Source of the DNA: Azadirachta indica
Taxonomy: Eukaryota > Streptophyta > Magnoliopsida > Sapindales > Meliaceae
Assembly: GCA_022749755.1 (NCBI GenBank)
Contig: CM040443.1
Location: 11,629,744 to 11,693,743 of the forward strand
Reading direction: 5' to 3'
Length of the DNA: 64,000 bases
A program made the translations under genes and the position numbers. A model generated the notes under the pieces. That model saw only the letters and a program-made list of their open reading frames with translations. It searched no databases and was not told the origin of the DNA. Shown here piece after piece: positions 1 through 12,489 of the stretch (position 1 is its first letter; every line of letters begins with the position of its first letter).

Positions 1-807
1 GCTTAGAAGGGTGATTCTCCAATATACAGGAAATATGCAAGAGAGATGGTGAATTATCAGGACTACAGAGACTACAAAAAGTTGATTTGAAATCTATCTT
101 GCAAATCCATAGATGCATCTTATCTTTTGGCTGCTTGTGGCACTATAATTCATTGCACTTAATATCAAATCTTGTGGGATTGCATGGACATCCTGATGGG
201 AATCCCATCAGATTATCAAGTTTCACATGAAACTGGCTCTGAAACAATGAGACATCACTTTAATAAACTCATCAGAAGTTCAGAACCTAAGGAAGCTTGT
301 CAACAGAAGCTGTAGTAGAGCAGTGGGTCATTAATTAAAACCCCAAACTGCCGTGTTTCAACATCTCAGAGAGAAAATAGTGGACTGACTTTAATACCAT
401 CAAAGTCAGAGCGGTTAAGGGAACTTTGAACATAATTTCCACAGACTCGCTCAATTACTAGTTCATGCAAGTTTATTGAAATTATTTCTGCATGATTCCT
501 CCTGTGTCATCAGACTCAAAAGTCATATCTATCCAAAGAATGCTTTCTAAATCATAAAAATCTTCAAGATGCATCGGATCCAGATTTTGCACATTGAGGA
601 TAACCAATGGCCAACAGAGTATTACCGGGAGAGGTGAGGGCATAGAGGTAGCATCTTCTCTGATTCCAAGTAATCACAGGAGATTATATCCCTTAGTTCC
701 TTATATTGAGTCAAAGGGCATTCAAGCATAGCCAAATCACTTTAGTCTGGCATCACTAACAATATACAGGGAGGATATTGGTCAAGGATCACGTTTTAGA
801 GTCTCAC
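1..807. other. Unresolved sequence beyond the last visible translocator exon
   Basis: No exon of the adjoining translocator gene could be recognised here, although its next exon in the family should carry a conserved DMDSTNVYAY-type segment. Both strands contain only short reading frames broken by stops. The stretch is either one long intron, with the remaining exons left of the window, or an insertion that truncates the gene. I recognise no transposon or protein motif in it. Confidence 0.4.
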
Positions 808-3366
808 CATTGCTTTCTTTGAATAGATACTTCTGTATGTAAATGCAATGTTTGATATCATTGCACTGATAAAACCAGTCCAGTTGAAAGAAAGTTCAGT
901 CAATGAAGCCATTGAAACACCTAAAATTTAAGTAACAGGAACCATCAGTAGGCAACATAAAAAGGATTTCATACTGTATATAGATCCAAGCAGTCTCAGG
1001 AATTTACTTCACACATCTCTTTACCAATGAATTAGAGAGATGAATATGGTAGATGAAAGGAAATCATAATCTGATACTTACCAATAACAACAGGCGCTAA
1101 TGACAACCACAAAGACAAGGGAATCTGGTGGCCCAAGACAAACTGGGAAGCAGCAGCATTGAAGAATGGCTCCAAAGCTGTCAAATAATATCAGGAAACT
1201 TGTTAGGGAGTATATAACTATCAATCTTACCTTTGTAAGTATTTGATCAAAGAAAAGGAGCAAGTGAAAATTACTGATCACTACATATAAAACATGAAAT
1301 TGAATATAACAGTAAGTTCCAATAAATCAAGCATTTATACATAAGTAATTAGAGAACTTATCATCATCGAATCTACTTGTACTCTGTTTCAATACATTCA
1401 TTTGTTAGAACCCGAACAAATTTCAAAGGCATTTTCATGACATTTATAACCACAAAATGATAAAATGTAAGCCAAAGAGTATTAACAACACATCTCTACA
1501 AGTTAGGTGAGAAGCAAGTCTTCACTCATATTATATGTGAAATGGGCACCCCTGATACAATTGGCAGCTAATGTATCAACAGTCCTCACTTCCAAAACAT
1601 CCAAACATGTATCTCATAATAACAACTGAAATGGTACACTGTTCATAACATGAAATAGGAAACTTCTGCCTCAAAATTGTAAAGCTTATCCTTTTAGCAA
1701 TTACTAGAATGAATATAGATGCCCATTAATCTACTACAAGATACACTTTGTTTCCTACCCTTGACTAAAAAAAAATAGTGAATATCTATCTATAAAATTA
1801 GGGTGTATAAGATGCTTCTGCTCTATACCTTTAATAGTGTGGGTAAAAGATACAGCAACAGCAGCAAATGACACATTTGACATGACATGTCCAAGGGCGT
1901 GACAGAATGCAACGGGTGTCAACAGTGCCAACAGCTCCTTATTAATTGGCTGGTTAGAAAGGAAAATTATATCACTAAGGCGAGCCAGAATGTGCCTTTC
2001 GGATCAAAAACAGCAAGTCAGAACCTGAAACTCACAGCACGCTTGAGTAGACCAACTGTCCAGCAAACGAGACAGTATACCACTCCAACTAGTAGATGTA
2101 CAACAGAAACAAAGCTGCAGAAACGACGAACATTTTATTTTAGCTATGCAAGTGATATAATTTTAAAAACCCAACATTAGGAGATCTAAGTAGATGATAA
2201 GCAGTCGGGCATAATCTTGTCTATGATTGATATGCAGGAGCATAATATGAAATCTGTGGACATAGCAAAAAAATTTAAAGTCATCTACAAGGATAACATA
2301 CTATGGATATGGGAAGTAATTGTAGACCTTCTTGTTGAGTATATTGAAGATGACATTTAAGAAGTACCTGCAAAGAAATCAAAATGCCAACAGCACATAA
2401 AGTTTATCAATAATGTAGACAAGGATGCATAACTGCATAGAGTTCTTAGTCTATAATATGAAATAGAAACACAATAACAAGCAAAACTATGTCAATGGAA
2501 GCAATGTATACTATTGTGTAGCTTTGAGAAATAAGATATTCCTAAAATATTACTACAAAAAACCTTAAACAAAGAACAGAGCACTTCCCAATTCTAGCCA
2601 TATAGCTCTCTGATGCAAAATGAAGAAATGAAATTAGAATCATCTCTGAGGCAAATAAAAATGAAATAGTTGCTTGTTGCATATCTATAGAGTTATAAAA
2701 TAGTGTCCCAATAACAAAAATTCAATCAGACCATCGATGATTTTTCAAATTTAATAACTTACCACATAAAGAAAAAGAAGCCAGTGACGAGTGCTGGGAA
2801 TCTCTCGCCAAAGCTTTTCGAAGGCTTTGTATGCCTGTAGTCATACAAAAAATTTAAGGGAAGACAAAAAATAAAATAAGGTCATTTTCACTCATATAAA
2901 ATTGATCAGGTTCAAGCAATAGGAAGCTAAAACTAATAATAGAGCACCAAGTGGAAAAACTATTTCCATTCTCTTTTTCATCACTTTCTCAAAAGCCAAA
3001 CAGAAGAGAGAATAAAATAGCAAACGAACCAAAACTAGATAAAGAGTCTAACCCATCAGAAATTTCAATTTCACGACCATCAGCATCCGCTGCAGCCGCC
3101 GAAACAACAACAAAGTCAACGATAGTTCGCCTTCTTATCAGTTGGCTCCAGCCAGAAAATTTTAGCGGCTCCCTGGGAAAACAAACCCCAGCGGGAGATT
3201 CTTTCTTCTCCGGCAAGGGCGAAAAAGCCAGGCGCGTGGCGTTTGGAGCAAGTGATCGAGTGTCAACTTTAACACAACTCGTCGAAACCTTAGTCTTCGA
3301 CAGGTACAGAGAAGAAATACGAGAAGCTGTTATTGAAGAGTGAACTGTGTTAGTAATTGAAGCCAT
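808..3366 (-). CDS. TPT: Plastid triose-phosphate/phosphate translocator, 3' part missing
   Basis: This is the chloroplast inner-envelope antiporter that exports triose phosphate in exchange for phosphate. Seven exons were read on the minus strand: 3366-3053, 2834-2763, 2367-2302, 2114-2036, 1949-1829, 1177-1082 and 920-808. All have GT-AG introns and matching phases, giving 287 codons. The first ~100 residues are serine- and basic-rich and look like a transit peptide, starting [11 protein letters not shown]. The membrane part follows with [70 protein letters not shown] and [15 protein letters not shown]. This matches the TPT branch better than the PPT or GPT branches, which have different residues in these helices. 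The last visible exon ends YSKKAM before a GTGAGA donor, and the last third of the protein is not seen. Intron 4, of 86 bases, is very short. The gene is divergent from the EAF7-like gene. Confidence 0.9.
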
Positions 3367-5020
3367 TGTAGATTAGAAAAAACGATCAAAAGAGAATTGC
3401 TTTGGATCAGTGAACAAAGCAAACACAGGTGGTGGGTTTGTTTTGTTTAATGTTTTAAAACAAAAGAGTGACGGTGAAATCGAGGGTTTAAGCTACATGA
3501 AGAAGGTAGCGGTGACAATATAGAGAGAAATTGTTTCATAAACTTGTTTATATTTATGACAATTACATATATAGCTTTTGGAGCTGAAAGCTGAATAAAG
3601 TAACAACCAAAAAGATGCAAAAACAGATTGAAGGATAAGAATAATCTTTGGGAAAGAATAAACGGTTGTTGAAATAGAAGCTGGGTCGGCTCGTGAAGTT
3701 ATTCAATAATGGAGAGGAGAAGAGAAACTGTTTGGAGAGATGGAGATGGCGTGGCGTTAGTTTTAGGAGTTATGATTCGTTTCTGTGACACTTCGGTTTT
3801 GTCTTTTACCTGAATTTCCCTCTAAAATTTCGCTTCTATTAATTATTATTTTTAATTGAATTTAATTAGAAAAAGATGGTATGAATGTCAGTTAATCAGT
3901 TAAGTCACGTAAAAGTGATTGAATCAATCAATCGCCACTTTCAAAAGCACTTTCCTAGGTAAGTAGTAATCATTCATGGGAGGTTTGAATACAGAAGAGA
4001 AAAAGCTAAAAGAACTTTATTTACAATAATTTAATTAGTGATGAAGGAGAAAGGCAGCAATCCCAGTAAGCAAGCATGAATCATGATGTGCGACGACTAC
4101 GATAAGGCAGGTTTATTGACAGACGTCAACAACTTGCTTCTGCTTTGCCCATTAAAAAATAAATATCTTTTGTCACCATCAATCATCATCACATTTTTTT
4201 ATGACTTTGATGTGTATTGAATTATTAACTAATCAACCTTTTAAGCAATTGTTACTATAATTAGAACGAATTATAGTTTTAGATTATATAAAACGCTTTA
4301 GTCGTCTATTTAACACGGGTAATGTATTGTTTGTTTAATCCCAATCACAAGCATAAGTTCGCAATATTGGTTTGCTAGTTTACTAATATTATTACTTTTT
4401 TTACTTGCAATTATTAATCATGATATTTTAAAAAGAAAAAGATCTACCAAGTATTTTTTCAATAAAATTATGACATTATTTATGATATCATCGTGATAAA
4501 TATTTTTAAACATAAAGAAAATACACTCTTTTAATAAATGTCACATTCACATGAAATAAAATAAGAAATTTGGTTCTATAAAAATTACTATCAGTGTAAA
4601 CTAATTTTATGTTTAAATGTATAAATGAACCAGAATAATAATACCAAATAAAATAATTTTCTCAATAGATTAGATTAGATAGAAGAAAAAGATTTAGGGT
4701 ATTTTAAACGGGGAAAAAGAAAAAAAATTTTAGTGGGCTGGGCTGGGCTGGGCTGGGCTACTATAGTTCTGTGTGCGTTGAGCGTCCACTCAAATGCTGC
4801 AGGCCCAACCCAATTAATCCTTTTCTCTTCTCCGTCGGTTTCCTTCCACTTTCTGATCAAACGCTGAAAAACTAACTAAACTAAAACCCTATCCAAAAGA
4901 AAAGATAAAAAAAAAACAAAACAAATTGCTTTGTGTTTGCGATCGGTTGTATTCTGATATATCGGAATCGTGGACAATTGCAAAAACAGTGTCGTTTTGT
5001 GAACAGAAGAAGGGGCGGAC
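3367..5020. promoter_or_regulatory. Divergent intergenic region with a GGGCT pentamer array
   Basis: This 1.65-kb spacer separates the 5' ends of the translocator (minus) and the EAF7-like gene (plus). Positions 4735-4759 hold five perfect GGGCT units, so TGGGCT recurs four to five times. An AGGCCCAACCC motif follows at about 4801. TGGGCY/GGCCCA are known plant site II elements, bound by TCP factors in promoters of housekeeping and proliferation genes. They lie about 220-290 bases upstream of the EAF7-like ATG, so they probably serve that gene. No other gene is seen here. Confidence 0.5.
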
Positions 5021-7464
5021 ATGGGTGTGGACGGTGGTGGAGGCAGAGACAAAGATAAAGTGAAAGAAAAAGATAAAGAAAAAGAAAAAGAAAAAAAAGA
5101 CAGAGAAGAAGAACAAGACGGCATGTCCGTACACTCTCCGTGCAAAGCTCCTCCTTCCTCTGCTTCTTCTCTCCCGAAGGTCACCCTTTCTCTTTTTTTT
5201 GGTATAATACAAATAAAAATACATTTTTTTATTCAATGTTAATATTGAAAACTATTATTGTGGTTAATTAGGAGCAATCACAGGTTGAATTGGAGCTAAG
5301 ATTATTGGAAGCCCTTGAGGTTTATCCTCCGGTCAAATTACGAGGCAGGTTTTCTCCATTTTTGTTTTATCTGTTTCTGTTTATTGTTTATATTTGTTCG
5401 GATAATTTAACAGAAATTCTGATTTATGCTTGTATGCTTTAGTATAGTAGTTTAGATGTTCTCTAGTGTACTAGTAAATAAGTTCCACGTAAGGGATTTG
5501 CTTGAAATGTTTGGAAATGTGTGGTTCAGAGGGAGGACTTGTAAAGTTACCGTTGTGTGAGGACGATGAGTATAATATGAACTATGAAATATGCATTTTT
5601 GGATATGTTATTGAAATTTGCACAGTAGTTACTTTCCAATAAAAGTAGTACGGAAATCAAAAGAACAAGTACTTTGTGATGCACTTGTCGTGGTATGAGG
5701 TTTTGTTCTGTTTTTCACACTACAAGAGATTGGGTTCTTTTTTTTTTTTTTTTTTTTGGGCTTATGCAGAGCATCCCTTTCCTCGGTAAACAATATCCCA
5801 TATAGAATTTGTTGTAAACTAATTTTTCAACTTGTGTCTTCCCTTCACTTCTTCACAAATATGGTTGTATATTTATGTTGAGATTTGGATTTCAACTCAT
5901 TTCCTGGAGATATTTGTGAACTAGAACTCCCTAAGTTTCCTTATTAAGTTCAATATATCCATATGTAAAAGATTTACTGATATTCATCTTCAATCAAGTA
6001 TAAATAAAAAAATGTATATATAGACATAGGTACTGCTGGTAAGAAGTGGCAAAAAGGAAAATTCTGACAATTATGAGGAGATGAATGCTTGCACTGTCTC
6101 TAAATAGTCTTTGTCTAATCACATTCTTTGCGAAGGGCATTTTGAATTACAGCAGATGCTCAAGCTGTCATTTATTTTACCTATTGGGATGGAGCTGTTT
6201 GAATTGGCAATAATGAACTACATAAATTTTCCAAATAAACTTATTGGCCTTAGGGTTGGCTCACCCTTAGCATCTGTCTTCATTTTTATAAAAAATGAAT
6301 CTCATTTTTGAACTTACTAACTAACCATATGACTTCATTAAAATTTTAATCAGATGTCCCATGTAATGTTAATGGGAATTATAATCAGCATAAAATTATC
6401 TTAAATGAATGCAAATAGCTTTTATTTAACAAAGGAAGGTTGCGTCTGGAAGCAATGATTGAATGATCAAATTAAGAGAATTGAGATGTATAAAGTTCAA
6501 TGTTTGTTCCCAAGTAAATGATCTTTGTGGAAAATACATAACTTCTCAACAAATTGTTTTCAAGCAGGTATACATCGCCATTTTGTCCTTTATGGTCTCA
6601 TGGAATTTTTGCGGAGAAGGTTTGTTGTGCTTTGTGTTCATGTTTACTTATTGGCGGAGGTTATAGAGCAGAGGTTCCACTAAATCTTCAGCTTTGCTTA
6701 CTTTTTTCACCTGGTTGTTTGTCACAGATTTGACCGAAACTTTTCTCCAGATGAGGTTTTGCAGTTACTGGATCGATTCTACAACCTAGAAATGCTGGTA
6801 TTTTGTTAATTTCAGTGTGCATTCCTTTTTTGGTTTTTTGTTTTCTAAAAGTAATGATTAAAAGATACAATCATTTAAGTTGCTATTTTGAAGGAAAAGA
6901 AGTGTAGAGATTGATTCAGATTCATAAATGGACTTATAAGTTGAGAAGTGTTAACTGTGAATCTAATTTCAAGCAATTAATACAAATAGTTCAGTTCACA
7001 CTTCAATAGAAAAAGTAAACACATGAAGTTTGAGATACCTGAACAAATGTCCATAATAGCAGCAGACTAACCCATTAAAGAATGAGATATGTGTAAGTGC
7101 AAAGTAAGGGAATCATAATGTGAAGATTTTGCCTGCAGCATGTCACTGTAGGTTTACCTATAGCTCTGAATGATGTCATTCTTGGTGGGCATGCTGTGAG
7201 GGAAAAGAAAGATATTTATAATGATTGTGTATTTCTTTAATAACTGGTTTATGTTGAAAGAAAAGACTAAAAGCAAATTGTATCATTCTGTTTATTCTTT
7301 TACTTTTCAGTATTACTTATGTTCTTCATCTCATTCTTTTGAAAACCTGTTGATCTTGCTTATTTTTATAAATCCAGAAGCCAGATGATGAAGAGATGGA
7401 AATGCTGAATCACGAGGAAGATTTTTGTTTGCCACAAAGTTACTTCGACAAAGAAGAATCTTAA
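5021..7464 (+). CDS. EAF7/MRGBP-like subunit of the NuA4 histone acetyltransferase (CT20 family)
   Basis: Five exons (5021-5179, 5272-5344, 6568-6619, 6728-6797, 7378-7464) encode 146 residues. The first exon gives a low-complexity charged tail (MGVDGGGGRDKDKVKEKDKE and further KE repeats). Later exons give the CT20/EAF7 core: LELRLLEALEVYPPVKLRG, then IHRHFVLYGLMEFLRRRF, RNFSPDEVLQLLDRFYNLEML and a short acidic end with EEDFCLP. The family contributes to NuA4-type acetyltransferase complexes through MRG proteins, and plants have a short single-copy version, so a nuclear role is inferred. Intron 2 starts with GC (GAG|GCAGGT) rather than GT. Only this choice keeps the conserved KLRG-IHRH junction in frame, because the nearby GT would shift it. 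Intron 2 is 1.2 kb and contains a 20-base poly-T at 5738-5757. Confidence 0.85.
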
Positions 7465-8750
7465 CTAACAATCTTTATGTAAATACATATTAACTCTAAG
7501 TTGGTATTGCACTCTTATCTCATCTGACGGTCCTTTGATCATGTTTCTTGGTCATATTAAAGAATGTTTATAGAAATCCAAGGACCAATCTTTAGCGGAG
7601 CTAAGTGTTGCTTTAGAATTTGATGTAATTCTTTTAGTAGTTTCCCTTACAAGTATTCCCATATATTGCTAAAGTAAAATTATTATTAATTTTAGCAGAT
7701 AAAGCCATGTTGCATTTGCGGAGAGTATTTTCTAAATATGTAATGTTTTTGTCTGGAAATCAGGGTTTCTCACAGCTTACATTGTGTTGGTGAGGGATAA
7801 AAATTACTTTCACCAAACAAATATGTAGATTATTTTTTATTTTGTTTTCAAATCCCCCAAATGGGTTTCGTACATCTACTCAACTTACTCAAATTGTCCT
7901 CGCTGATGTGTTTGAAGTCGAAAGATTTGCTAAAATGGGCCTTCGAATTTTCTAATTAGAGTATGCTATTTTCCTAGTCTATCGGCGGGCGGAGTGTACA
8001 TCCTTACTCCTCGAGTCAATATCAAAATAGGGAAAATTATTAGTAAATCTACCTATCATTTTAAAATATAAGAATAAACCAACTGGTTCAGCGGGATATC
8101 GAAGCCATCACTACAATTTGCAAGTAAATCTACAATCATTTTGACGTATTAAAACAATATAAAGTGTGTTTCTAAAATGATCGATGGCCCAAATCAGAAA
8201 ATATACAAATCAGTATTAATATTAAGCTATGTCACTTCAGCGTGAGTTTATTCGTGGATTAGAGATCAACATCAATCTCGAAAAAGCAAGTTGATCAAGC
8301 AAGCCGCATTGATGTTACACAAAAAATCCTCAATTGTAATGGTTCTTCTCAGCTTCTTATAGAACTGAACCGTTTGATTTGACCCACAAAATGGTGCCGC
8401 AGAATGACAAAATGTATTGTCGAAAAGGCGATAACAGTAATTGCATGCAAAAACTATATGAGGTGAGACTTCAAAGAGAAAAACGTTCCAACATTTTTGA
8501 CAAGTTTATAATGGAGAACAGTAAACAAAAGGGAAAGGGAGATAAATAAAAGAAGAAAAGAAAAAGAACTGCTCGAACTTATCATCTGCTTTGGTAAGAG
8601 CCTGGGACTAGGACTTGGAAATACGAGTAGCACCACAAAATGGCTACATTTTCTATCCGATCCTATTGTGAATAAAACTGAAAAAAGCCACTTTCTGTGA
8701 AGTAGTTATAAAACTTTCAATCACCATGTGTTGGGCGCCCGGCTTCTTCA
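7465..8750. other. Intergenic spacer between convergent 3' ends
   Basis: This stretch holds the 3' flank of the EAF7-like gene and of the minus-strand 14-3-3 gene. Only short reading frames with no coding character are seen, and I recognise no transposon or RNA gene. The last ~300 bases before 8751 are probably the 3' UTR of the 14-3-3 gene. Confidence 0.4.
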
Positions 8751-11068
8751 TCAATGCTGCAAAACAGCTTAGCACTTAAGTAGCGGCTAAGGCTAAAGTA
8801 ATTTGAAGATACTTGAAGAAAAGTAATCACACAAAACATACCTCAGCTTCAGTGGCAGGCTTGGATTCTTCAGCTTTAAAGTTATCCTCGCCTGCATGGA
8901 TATATTTTACTGAGATAGTGCTTAACATGTTGCTTCGGTAAATACACAGTAGTTGAAACTAACCAACCTTATTCTAAATTCTAATGTTTTACAGAATCAA
9001 AACAGGAAAATAAACTCCCTGATAATCATTGGTGCTAGCATATGAAAACCAACAAACAAAAATGTGTTTCAATGATGAAATAGTTGTATCATGCACCACG
9101 GATTCTCTGGTTCTAAACATCAACTTTAGTCTGCAATATACTTTACCTCCATCTTCAGGCAAATCAGAAGTCCAAAGAGTGAGGTTGTCTCTCAACAGCT
9201 GCATAATTAGGGTGCTATCTTTGTATGATTCCTCACTTAAGGTGTCCAGCTCTGCTATTGCCTCATCAAAAGCTTGTTTAGCCAAATGACAGGCTCTGCA
9301 TGTTCCAGAAACAAAATAATTCATCAAAAAGTTGAGCACGAGTCAATAGCCTTAAATTACATGAAGAAAGAGTCAATACCTCTCAGGAGAGTTCATTATC
9401 TCATAGTAGAATACTGAGAAGTTAAGAGCAAGGCCAAGACGGATTGGGTGGGTTGAAGGAAGATCTTTGTTTGCTGTGGTGGAAGCAGCCTACAAGGGCA
9501 ACAAGGGGAAACATCAAGGGATGACAAGAGTAAATAATGGTAGATGAATATGTATTTATTTAGCACTGTTGTGAATGGAATGACGAATAAACATGCCTCA
9601 TAGCCCTTCAATGACTGCTCAGCTGCCTCTTTTCTTTCCTGGTCAGTCTTGAACTCAGCTAGATACCGGTAGTAGTCACCTTTCCTGTGTTCAAATAAAT
9701 GAGGAAATTATAACTATAAGAATAAAATTTATGATAACCATACCTCAGCAGAATTCTACAAACGCATACAGACAAGTTTGCGTGCATAAAACAAAAGGTC
9801 TGAAATGCAATGGGACTCAGTCACATCTTTGACCCATCTCTTCGCTGGGGCCAAGGATGGGATGTGAGTAAAGTGCCTGCAACTTTGACTTCCACCACTT
9901 GTACAGGACAGGAAAAAGTAGCAATCATTGAAGAACTATTTCCTTTTAGACAGATTTCTGAATATAGCCAATAAAATAGCAGATAAGATATATAAGATAG
10001 CTATTTTGAATCTGTAAATTGGCAAATGATGAAAGTCAATTGATGCATAAATACCTAACACAAAAACAACCGGAATATAACCCATCAAAAGAGAAACGGA
10101 CTCACATCTTGTAGTAGAAAACAGTGGCTTCTCCAGAAGTGGAAGAAGGGATCAGGTGCTTGTCTATGATAGTCAAAATGTCACCACAAATCTTCGAGAG
10201 CTCCTCCTCTACCTTCTGGCGGTAGCCTTTAATTAGCTTCACATTATGCTCATTTCCCTTAGATTCTTCCTTCTGCTCTATTGAAGACATAATACGCCAT
10301 GAAGCTCGCCGGGCACCAATGACATTTTTGTACCCCACAGAGAGTAGATTCCTCTCCTCTACAGTCAGCTCACAACCAAGTTTGGCTACTTTTTTCATAC
10401 TCTCGACCATTTCTGCGTTGTATAACAAAAAACAAATAATTTTTCAGAGAAACTAAAGAGCCAGAATTTGATCTGGCGATCGCTTCTCCCAAACATCTTG
10501 TTAATGTCATCAATTTCCATTACATTACATGACAAAATATTGGCAGATTACATGATACTGAACTCTTAGCTTAATCAAATTCAAAATTAAGGTAAATAAA
10601 ACCTATGAATTAACCATTGGCAACTAAAAGACTAAAACTAAACGTACATAATGAGACGCATTAATCATATAAAAGATCCTGAAAATGGCTTCCTAAACAT
10701 TATTAATTTATAATGCCAGCATTTCTATCAGCATCAATAACTAAATGGAGGAACATACTTAATGCCATCAATAAAAAAAAAAAAAAAATCTTATTCACAA
10801 ACTAAAATCCGGCGCCAAAACCGTCATTTCATATAATACACCATCAAAAGAACAAACGTGTTAACAGAGATATGAATAAATCAAATAAAAACAACAATGC
10901 TGGATCTTTCAAAGCCCGAACCGCGGCAAAATCGGATTCCAATCAAATAAAAATGAGGAATAAAATCAGGCGAAATGGAATGAAAATGAGACCTTCGTAT
11001 CTCTCGGCTTGTTCGGCGAGCTTGGCCATGTAAACATGAGTCTCTCTCTCCTTCTCCGTCGTCGACAT
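8751..11068 (-). CDS. 14-3-3 protein
   Basis: This is a phosphoserine/threonine-binding adaptor that dimerises and regulates client proteins in cytosol and nucleus. Seven exons on the minus strand (11068-10993, 10412-10106, 9684-9597, 9489-9380, 9295-9147, 8891-8842, 8756-8751) encode 261 residues, normal for the family. The start is [20 protein letters not shown], then [15 protein letters not shown]. The first 14-3-3 signature appears as [20 protein letters not shown] and the second within [20 protein letters not shown]. The C-terminal tail is variable and acidic, ending AEH. Intron 3 has a GC donor (GAG|GCATGT), which is needed to join GYE to AASTTANKD. The last coding exon supplies only CAT TGA; if intron 6 were retained, the tail would instead end AEVCFV. 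A partial genomic copy of this gene lies at 14169-14541. The exact 14-3-3 isoform group is not determined. Confidence 0.93.
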
Positions 11069-11219
11069 TGTCACTCCAGAGAGATATAACTACTGAGAAA
11101 GTTAAAGGAAAAATAAAAAATAAAAAATAGAAGAATTCCAAACGGAAAACCGATAAAAGCTTAGCTATGTTTTTAAAAAGGAGGGTGAAATGAGAGTGGT
11201 GCGAAGAAAAGGAGGGGGT

Positions 11220-11229
11220 TTTATATAGG
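11220..11229 (-). promoter_or_regulatory. Probable TATA box of the 14-3-3 gene
   Basis: On the minus strand the sequence reads CCTATATAAA, about 150 bases upstream of the 14-3-3 ATG. It is followed by a pyrimidine-rich leader typical of plant transcript starts. A start near 11190 is inferred from the usual ~30-base spacing. A GA-repeat lies further upstream at about 11307-11320. Confidence 0.5.
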
Positions 11230-12414
11230 GAAGGTGGTGTTAAAGATCGAGCAAGTTTGGTGGAAGCAAGACCGGATCTGGACCGTTTGTTCGGGGAGGT
11301 TTGTTTGAGAGAGAGAGCGCGCTGTTCGGTGATTTTGTGAGTTTTATCTCGAGGTGGATCGGATATTGCCCTGATTATTTGGATGCAATTTTTTAATATT
11401 TAATTTTATTTTATTTCTTTGTTTGGATTTGTTCAATCTCTTCTGTAGGAGGGGCCGTTTCGTAATTTCAATAACCACACCAACTTAATTAGCTAACCAA
11501 TCAAAATACAATTAACTTTAATTGTGAAAATAATAATTAGTTTAATTAAGATAACTTAATTAACAGTCATATAGAAGTTAGTCTTAGCTTCAAAGCTACA
11601 TAGAAGTACATTTGAGATTGTATATTTAATTAACTTCAATGATTTGACAGTTAATATTTAGTATTTTTTTTCTCTAACGATTGTATTTTTCAATAATTCA
11701 ATCCCGCACGTGCATTAAAAAATTATATATATATATATATAGAAGCTTATAATATTAAAATAAATTTATCTATTAAACATTAATCTCAATGTGCTATACC
11801 TCATATTATGATTAGTTGACATACGTAGTTCATTCATCTAGTTATAAATTATAAAAGGTTGCTTTGTTACAAATCTAATGCATAGAATAATAATTAATAA
11901 AGATAAAAATAAAGTTATGGTTTGTAATTCAAAACAATTTTCCCAACTACGTGTGCATGATTCACAATATATATTTAAAACAATCTAGATATATTCTCAT
12001 TAATTAAAAGTAGTAAAAAATTAAAGATGTCGTTTTTTCGATAACATATATGTTTTGAATTAATTATTAAAAATGACATCGTGTTATTTGTAATTAGTTT
12101 AAGTGGTTGAGTGCATAGAGATTGAGTAGTGATGATTGCTAATCGCCAACATGCTCGCATTTGCTAGCTTTCGCTTTGTTTATTTTGGCTTTTCTTCTTT
12201 AGAATTAGAACATTGGATGTGATCAAAGAAAGGGTCCAGATATCGATGCACAACGCCAAATCCCATCTCATGTTATTTTCAATGTGAATAAATCCACCGG
12301 CACTTAATTTCCCTTAAATTAAAATACATCGTACGTATAATTGTGACGCTGTTTGTTTATACTAGAATGCTCTAAAATATATAAAAATTTATTATATTAC
12401 ATGTTTCACATTAA
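11230..12414. other. AT-rich intergenic region
   Basis: After the GC-richer upstream region of the 14-3-3 gene, the sequence becomes AT-rich with a short (TA)n run at about 11727-11742. No open frame of coding character, RNA gene or identifiable transposon was found. Confidence 0.4.
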
Positions 12415-12489
12415 GGGGATGTAGCTCAAATGGTAGAGCGCTCGCGTTTTGCATGCGAGAGGTACCGGGTTCGATCCCCTGCATCTCCA
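12415..12489 (+). tRNA. tRNA-Ala(UGC)-like gene with a 9-base anticodon loop
   Basis: The acceptor stem GGGGATG pairs with CATCTCC, followed by discriminator A. A D-arm TAGCTCAAATGGTAGAGC and a T-loop with GGTTCGATCC give intact internal A and B boxes for RNA polymerase III. The anticodon arm is CTCGC / GTTTTGCAT / GCGAG, so the loop is nine bases instead of seven: two bases appear added before TTTGCAT, compared with the usual plant tRNA-Ala as I recall it. The T stem has one mismatch (CCGGG against CCCTG). The total is 75 bases rather than 73. The TGC anticodon suggests alanine, but the loop change suggests a decayed or tRNA-derived copy. Confidence 0.75.

Noticed and set aside
4876..5236. 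Minus-strand frames rich in serine, phenylalanine and leucine
   Set aside because: They are the reverse complement of the low-complexity KEKEK-coding first exon of the EAF7-like gene.
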